A stretch of 64,000 bases of DNA from Rhodococcus yunnanensis NBRC 103083. Lineage in GTDB: Bacteria > Actinomycetota > Actinomycetes > Mycobacteriales > Mycobacteriaceae. The DNA lies in NCBI RefSeq assembly GCF_001895005.1, contig NZ_BCXH01000007.1, forward strand, positions 124,001 to 188,000, read 5' to 3'. A model generated the notes under the pieces. It ran no database searches and was not told the origin of the DNA. It saw nothing but the letters and a program-made list of their open reading frames with translations. Of the stretch, positions 60,361 to 64,000 are shown in pieces (position 1 is the stretch's first letter; each line of letters begins with the position of its first letter). The translations under genes were made by a program, and so were the position numbers.

Positions 60361-61575
60361 ATGGTGACCGAAACTCGGCTCAGCACACCGTCCGCTTCCG
60401 GATCGAAGGCCGGTTCGATCAACGCGAACACCGCGATCCTGTGGATGTTGCTCGCGGTGTTCGGAGTGGGAACCGTCGAATATCTTGTTGCAGGAGTACT
60501 CCCGGACATCTCGTCCGACGTCGGAGTCGGTAACTCGACAGCCGGACTCCTCGTCACGATATACGCCGTCACCGTCGTCGTCGGCGGTCCGTTGCTCACC
60601 ATCGCGACGACCCGCGTACCCCGGACACCGCTCGTCGTGGGCCTGATGACGCTGTTCATCGTCGGCAACATAGGAACCGCGCTGGCATCGAACTTCGCAA
60701 CACTGGTGATCTTCCGAGTCATCACCGCCCTTCCGCACGCCACATTCTTCGCACTCTGCCTCGTGTTGGCGACATCGCTGGTGGCGCCGGAATTCCAAGG
60801 TCGCGTGATTGCCCGCGTCACCCTCGGATTGAACCTCGCCACCGTGCTCGGTGTCCCGCTCGGAACGTTGATCGGAACTCAGCTCGGTTGGCGCTGGTCC
60901 TTCGCCATCATCGCCGTCTTCCAGCTGGTGGTCACGGCCGGACTCATCGCCTCGACCCGCCGAGCGGCACCGTCGCACCAGACCGGCAGCGTCACATCGG
61001 AACTGGGAGTCTTCACCCGTGGACCCGTATTGTGGGCCATCGGCCTGACCGCACTCAGCCAGGCAGCGCTGTTCGTGGTGTTCACCTACATCGCGCCGTA
61101 CCTGACGGACCATGCGGGCATCTCCGCGTCGACGGTCACCATCGTTCTCTTCGTGTTCGGGATCGGATCCGTTGTCGGCAACCAACTCGGCGGATACTTC
61201 GCCGACAAAGCCCTGGACCGCACCCTCTACGTCGCGCTGACGGCACTCGCACTTGCACTCGCCGTACTCTTCGTGTTCGGCAACACCCCGTGGTTCGCGT
61301 TCGCCTGGATGTTCGTCCTCGGTGCCACCGGCTTCTCGATCATCCCCCCGCTCGCGTCGAAACTCATCGGCGCCGCGAGCGAAGCACCGCACTTGGCCGC
61401 GACGGTGAACATCGCCGGCTTCCAACTCGCGAACGCCGCAGGCGCGTGGATCGGATCGATCGCGCTGTCCGGTGGAGGCAACGTGTCGATACTTCCCGCC
61501 ATCGGCGCAGTCCTCGCAGTGGCGGCCGTGGTATTGCTGTTCGTCAGTCGTCGCACAGTTCGGGAGACGGCGTGA
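60361..61575 (+). CDS. MFS exporter, arabinose-efflux/chloramphenicol-resistance type
   Basis: 404 residues, 12 membrane spans. Motifs: GTVEYLVAGVLPDISSDVGV (DHA1 motif in span 1), loop 2-3 RVPRTPLVVGLM, antiporter motif C-like stretch VTLGLNLATVLGVPLGTLIG, QLGWRWSFAIIAV. These are drug/sugar proton antiporters of the AraJ/CmlR group. Expression is presumably relieved when the TetR protein binds a drug. Confidence 0.87.
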   Translation: MVTETRLSTPSASGSKAGSINANTAILWMLLAVFGVGTVEYLVAGVLPDISSDVGVGNSTAGLLVTIYAVTVVVGGPLLTIATTRVPRTPLVVGLMTLFIVGNIGTALASNFATLVIFRVITALPHATFFALCLVLATSLVAPEFQGRVIARVTLGLNLATVLGVPLGTLIGTQLGWRWSFAIIAVFQLVVTAGLIASTRRAAPSHQTGSVTSELGVFTRGPVLWAIGLTALSQAALFVVFTYIAPYLTDHAGISASTVTIVLFVFGIGSVVGNQLGGYFADKALDRTLYVALTALALALAVLFVFGNTPWFAFAWMFVLGATGFSIIPPLASKLIGAASEAPHLAATVNIAGFQLANAAGAWIGSIALSGGGNVSILPAIGAVLAVAAVVLLFVSRRTVRETA

Positions 61576-61693
61576 CCCCCATGCGGGCCGGACGACGAGA
61601 CCGGTTCGCGGATAGGGGAGCTGGTGATACGCCTCGTCGTCGATGTCGCGGGTATGTGAAGCGCGCTTCACCAGGCGCTCTGCAATTTCGTAC

Positions 61694-61703
61694 ACCGTAC
61701 GGT
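61694..61703. promoter_or_regulatory. operator candidate upstream of uvrA-like gene
   Basis: ACCGTACGGT, perfect 10-bp palindrome next to TAGGAT, a possible -10 box, 57 bases before the start at 61760. The regulator is unknown. Confidence 0.4.
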
Positions 61704-61759
61704 AGGATGCTCTGGCGTCCGCTTGGACGCACCTGCCGCCCGAGAGGTGACTGCCCCAG

Positions 61760-64000
61760 ATGACCACGGCCGAAGCACTGAACACGATCGTCGTACGCGG
61801 CGCCCGTGAGAACAATCTCCACGACGTCGACCTGGACCTACCCAAGCGTCAGCTCATCGTGTTCGCCGGAGTTTCCGGTTCCGGGAAGTCCTCGCTCGTG
61901 TTCGACACCGTCGCGGCCGAGGCACAACGCCAGATCAACTCGACGTTCACCGCGTTCGCGCAGACATTCCTGCCGTCGTACGGGCGTCCCGACGCCGACC
62001 TGATCGCCAATCTCTCGGCCGTCGTCATCGTCGATCAGAAGCGGCTCTTCGGTAGTCCAAGATCGACCGTCGGCACCATCACCGACATCGGCGACTGGCT
62101 GCGCATGCTGTGGTCACGCGGAGTGACGCCGTCGATCGGCTACGCCAACGCCTTCTCGTTCAACGATCCCGCCGGCATGTGCCCCGAATGCGACGGCCTC
62201 GGCGAGGCGAAGGTCATCGACCTCTCGGAGCTGGTCGACGAGTCGAAGTCGTTGCGAGAGGGACCGTTCAAGCATCCGGACTTCGAGCCGGGCAAGTGGC
62301 CGTACAGAGTGTTCGCCGACTCCGGATTCTTCGATCTCGACGTACCCGTGGAGCAGTACTCGGCACGCGAGCGCCACCTGTTCTTCGACGCCAAACCCGG
62401 CGAGGTGACGGTGACCAATCCCGATGCCGTCATGAAGAGTTACGAAGGCATCGTCTCCCGCTTCCGCCGTAGCTACCTGTCGAAGGATGCGGATGCACTG
62501 AAGGGCAAGGCGAAGGCCGCGTTCGATCGCATCGTGACTCGTGGCACGTGCGAATCCTGCGGCGGCACACGGTACAACGACTTGATCCGAGGGGCAAGAC
62601 TCGAAGGACTCTCGCTGCCCGACGCCTTCGCCATGCAGGTCTCCGACCTCGCCGAACGTCTCGACGGATGGCAGCTGAAGAATCTCGACGGGCCCCGTTC
62701 CGAAATCGTCACCCAGTTGCGCAGACTCGTCGACCTCGGGCTCGGTTACCTGAGCCTCGACCGGGCTACGTCGTCGCTGTCCGGTGGCGAGTCCCAACGC
62801 ATCAAGATGGTCCGGCATCTCGGCGCGACGCTCAACGACATGCTCTACGTCTTCGACGAGCCCACCACCGGACTTCATCCCCGCGACGTGCATCGCCTGA
62901 ACGACATGCTGCTTGCATTGCGCGACAAGGGGAATACGGTTCTCGTCGTCGAACATGATCCCGAGGTCATGGCGATCGCGGATCGCATCGTCGAAATCGG
63001 TCCTGCCGCAGGCAAGGCCGGTGGCACCGTGGTGTTCGAGGGTACATACGAGCAGTTGCGCGCCGCCGACACGAGGACCGGCACGGCGTTGCGACGCAAC
63101 GGTGCCGCGCCGCGTATTCCGCGAACCCCGACGGGCTTCCTGCACATCGTAGGTGCGAACACACACAACCTGCGCAACGTCAGCGCGGACATTCCGCTCG
63201 GTGTTCTGACCGCAGTCACGGGCGTCGCGGGATCCGGAAAGTCGAGCCTGATCCACGGGCACCTGCGTTCGGTCGCGCCGGATGCCGTCATCATCGACCA
63301 ATCGCCGATCCGAGGCTCGCGCCGCTCCTCCCCTGCAACATATTCGGGTCTCCTCGATCCGATTCGCGCATACTTCGCGAAGAAGACCGGCCAACCGGCG
63401 TCGTTGTTCTCACCCAACTCCGACGGCGCATGCCCCGAGTGCCAGGGCAGCGGAATCATCTTCACCGACCTGGGCTTCACCGACCCGGTATCGAGCACGT
63501 GTGAAACGTGCCAGGGCAGGCGTTTTCGTCCGGGAGCCATCCGGCACACAGTCGACGACATCAGTATCGCCGACATCTTCGAGATGTCCGTCGAGGACGC
63601 TCAGGACTTCTTCGAGGTGAAGAAGATCCGAGACATTCTGCATCGATGCTCCGACGTCGGACTCGGGTATCTGTCTCTCGGACAGAATCTTTCGTCGCTG
63701 TCCGGTGGCGAACGCCAGCGCCTGAAGCTCGCGACCGAGTTGGTGGGTTCGTCGCCGATTCTCGTTCTCGACGAACCGACGACCGGTCTGCACCCGTCGG
63801 ACGTCGCGAATCTCATTTCGCTGTTGTCCGGAATGGTCGACGAGGGTCGCAGCGTCATCGTGATCGAGCACAACCTCGACGTTGTCGCAGCGGCGGACTG
63901 GGTCATCGACCTCGGCCCGGACGGCGGCCACAACGGTGGCGACGTCGTCTTCACCGGCATGGTCGACGATCTGATACAGACCGATACGCATACCGGCGTC
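61760..64000 (+). CDS. class II UvrA-like ABC ATPase (excinuclease A homologue), 3' end outside window
   Basis: 747 codons visible from ATG 61760, still open at the window end. Two ABC modules: Walker A GVSGSGKSSLVFDT and TGVAGSGKSSLIHG, signatures LSLDRATSSLSGGESQRIKM and LSSLSGGERQRLKLATELVG, Walker B YVFDEPTTGLHP and LVLDEPTTGLHP. Zinc modules CPECDGLG, CESCGGTRY, CPECQGSG and CETCQGRR. The UvrB-binding domain of true UvrA is missing, which marks the class II/DrrC-like group linked to drug tolerance. Near the MFS exporter; may serve the same stress. Confidence 0.88.
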   Translation, partial: MTTAEALNTIVVRGARENNLHDVDLDLPKRQLIVFAGVSGSGKSSLVFDTVAAEAQRQINSTFTAFAQTFLPSYGRPDADLIANLSAVVIVDQKRLFGSPRSTVGTITDIGDWLRMLWSRGVTPSIGYANAFSFNDPAGMCPECDGLGEAKVIDLSELVDESKSLREGPFKHPDFEPGKWPYRVFADSGFFDLDVPVEQYSARERHLFFDAKPGEVTVTNPDAVMKSYEGIVSRFRRSYLSKDADALKGKAKAAFDRIVTRGTCESCGGTRYNDLIRGARLEGLSLPDAFAMQVSDLAERLDGWQLKNLDGPRSEIVTQLRRLVDLGLGYLSLDRATSSLSGGESQRIKMVRHLGATLNDMLYVFDEPTTGLHPRDVHRLNDMLLALRDKGNTVLVVEHDPEVMAIADRIVEIGPAAGKAGGTVVFEGTYEQLRAADTRTGTALRRNGAAPRIPRTPTGFLHIVGANTHNLRNVSADIPLGVLTAVTGVAGSGKSSLIHGHLRSVAPDAVIIDQSPIRGSRRSSPATYSGLLDPIRAYFAKKTGQPASLFSPNSDGACPECQGSGIIFTDLGFTDPVSSTCETCQGRRFRPGAIRHTVDDISIADIFEMSVEDAQDFFEVKKIRDILHRCSDVGLGYLSLGQNLSSLSGGERQRLKLATELVGSSPILVLDEPTTGLHPSDVANLISLLSGMVDEGRSVIVIEHNLDVVAAADWVIDLGPDGGHNGGDVVFTGMVDDLIQTDTHTGV

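Noticed and set aside
60334..61845. 503-codon minus frame under the MFS gene
   Set aside because: Cys/Asp/Arg-rich shadow of a 12-span transporter; no start signal or domain.
62114..63394. 426-codon minus frame under the uvrA-like gene
   Set aside because: The plus strand carries all Walker and zinc motifs of UvrA; the minus frame is antisense.

Overview
The window looks like chromosome of a mycolic-acid actinobacterium of the Rhodococcus/Rhodococcoides type. The signs are high-GC codon use, many GTG/TTG starts and GTGA/ATGA gene overlaps, EspC-like type VII secretion (T7SS) partners with YxxxD signals, a FadE10-type acyl-CoA dehydrogenase, a monomeric isocitrate dehydrogenase and a class II UvrA. 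This assignment is inference from protein families; there is no rRNA or tRNA gene in the window to confirm it. No CRISPR array was seen.

Bases 1-27 kb are an accessory island built by repeated duplication and decay of toxin/immunity-type cassettes. Intact cassettes read EspC-like secretion partner, toxin with a membrane-hairpin middle and a 70-residue variable-style tail, then a 147-residue presumed immunity protein; each gene overlaps the next by 4 bases. The presumed immunity family occurs seven times (two partial), the toxin tail three times (one complete toxin, one frameshifted, one orphan tail). The island also holds six pentapeptide-repeat genes (five intact in an array at 8.9-13.2 kb, one truncated), colicin-D-immunity-like proteins (5.3 and 6.9 kb), a T7SS-type 759-residue protein with EspC-like partner and lipoprotein (13.5-16.9 kb), three small membrane proteins, two PASTA-like lipoprotein genes, two VWA genes and a SnoaL/ankyrin gene. 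Many genes exist as one good and one broken copy, and several junctions join pieces of unrelated genes. An IS3-family element (18779-20083) sits between two such truncated genes.

Bases 27-41 kb look like ordinary chromosome: a secreted protein, a HAD nucleotidase, FadE10, an unknown protein, an iron-type ABC transporter with an LLM flavin monooxygenase (32.1-37.5 kb), and a run of small regulator/enzyme pairs (MerR with an alpha/beta hydrolase, TetR with a quinone oxidoreductase) with palindromic candidate operators between the divergent genes.

Bases 41.6-51.0 kb form one tightly overlapping operon opposite an IclR regulator: a four-domain rhodanese, a DszC/SfnB-like flavoprotein, a dipeptide-type ABC importer (binding protein, two permeases, fused double ATPase) and a second LLM monooxygenase. 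The content suggests uptake and oxidative desulfurisation of an organosulfur compound. The last 13 kb hold a class III adenylate cyclase, a DJ-1/PfpI protein and its TetR repressor with matched operators, isocitrate dehydrogenase, a succinate-semialdehyde-type dehydrogenase, an isochorismatase-fold hydrolase divergent from a GlxA-type regulator, a TetR/MFS pair, and the 5' part of a class II uvrA that runs off the end.
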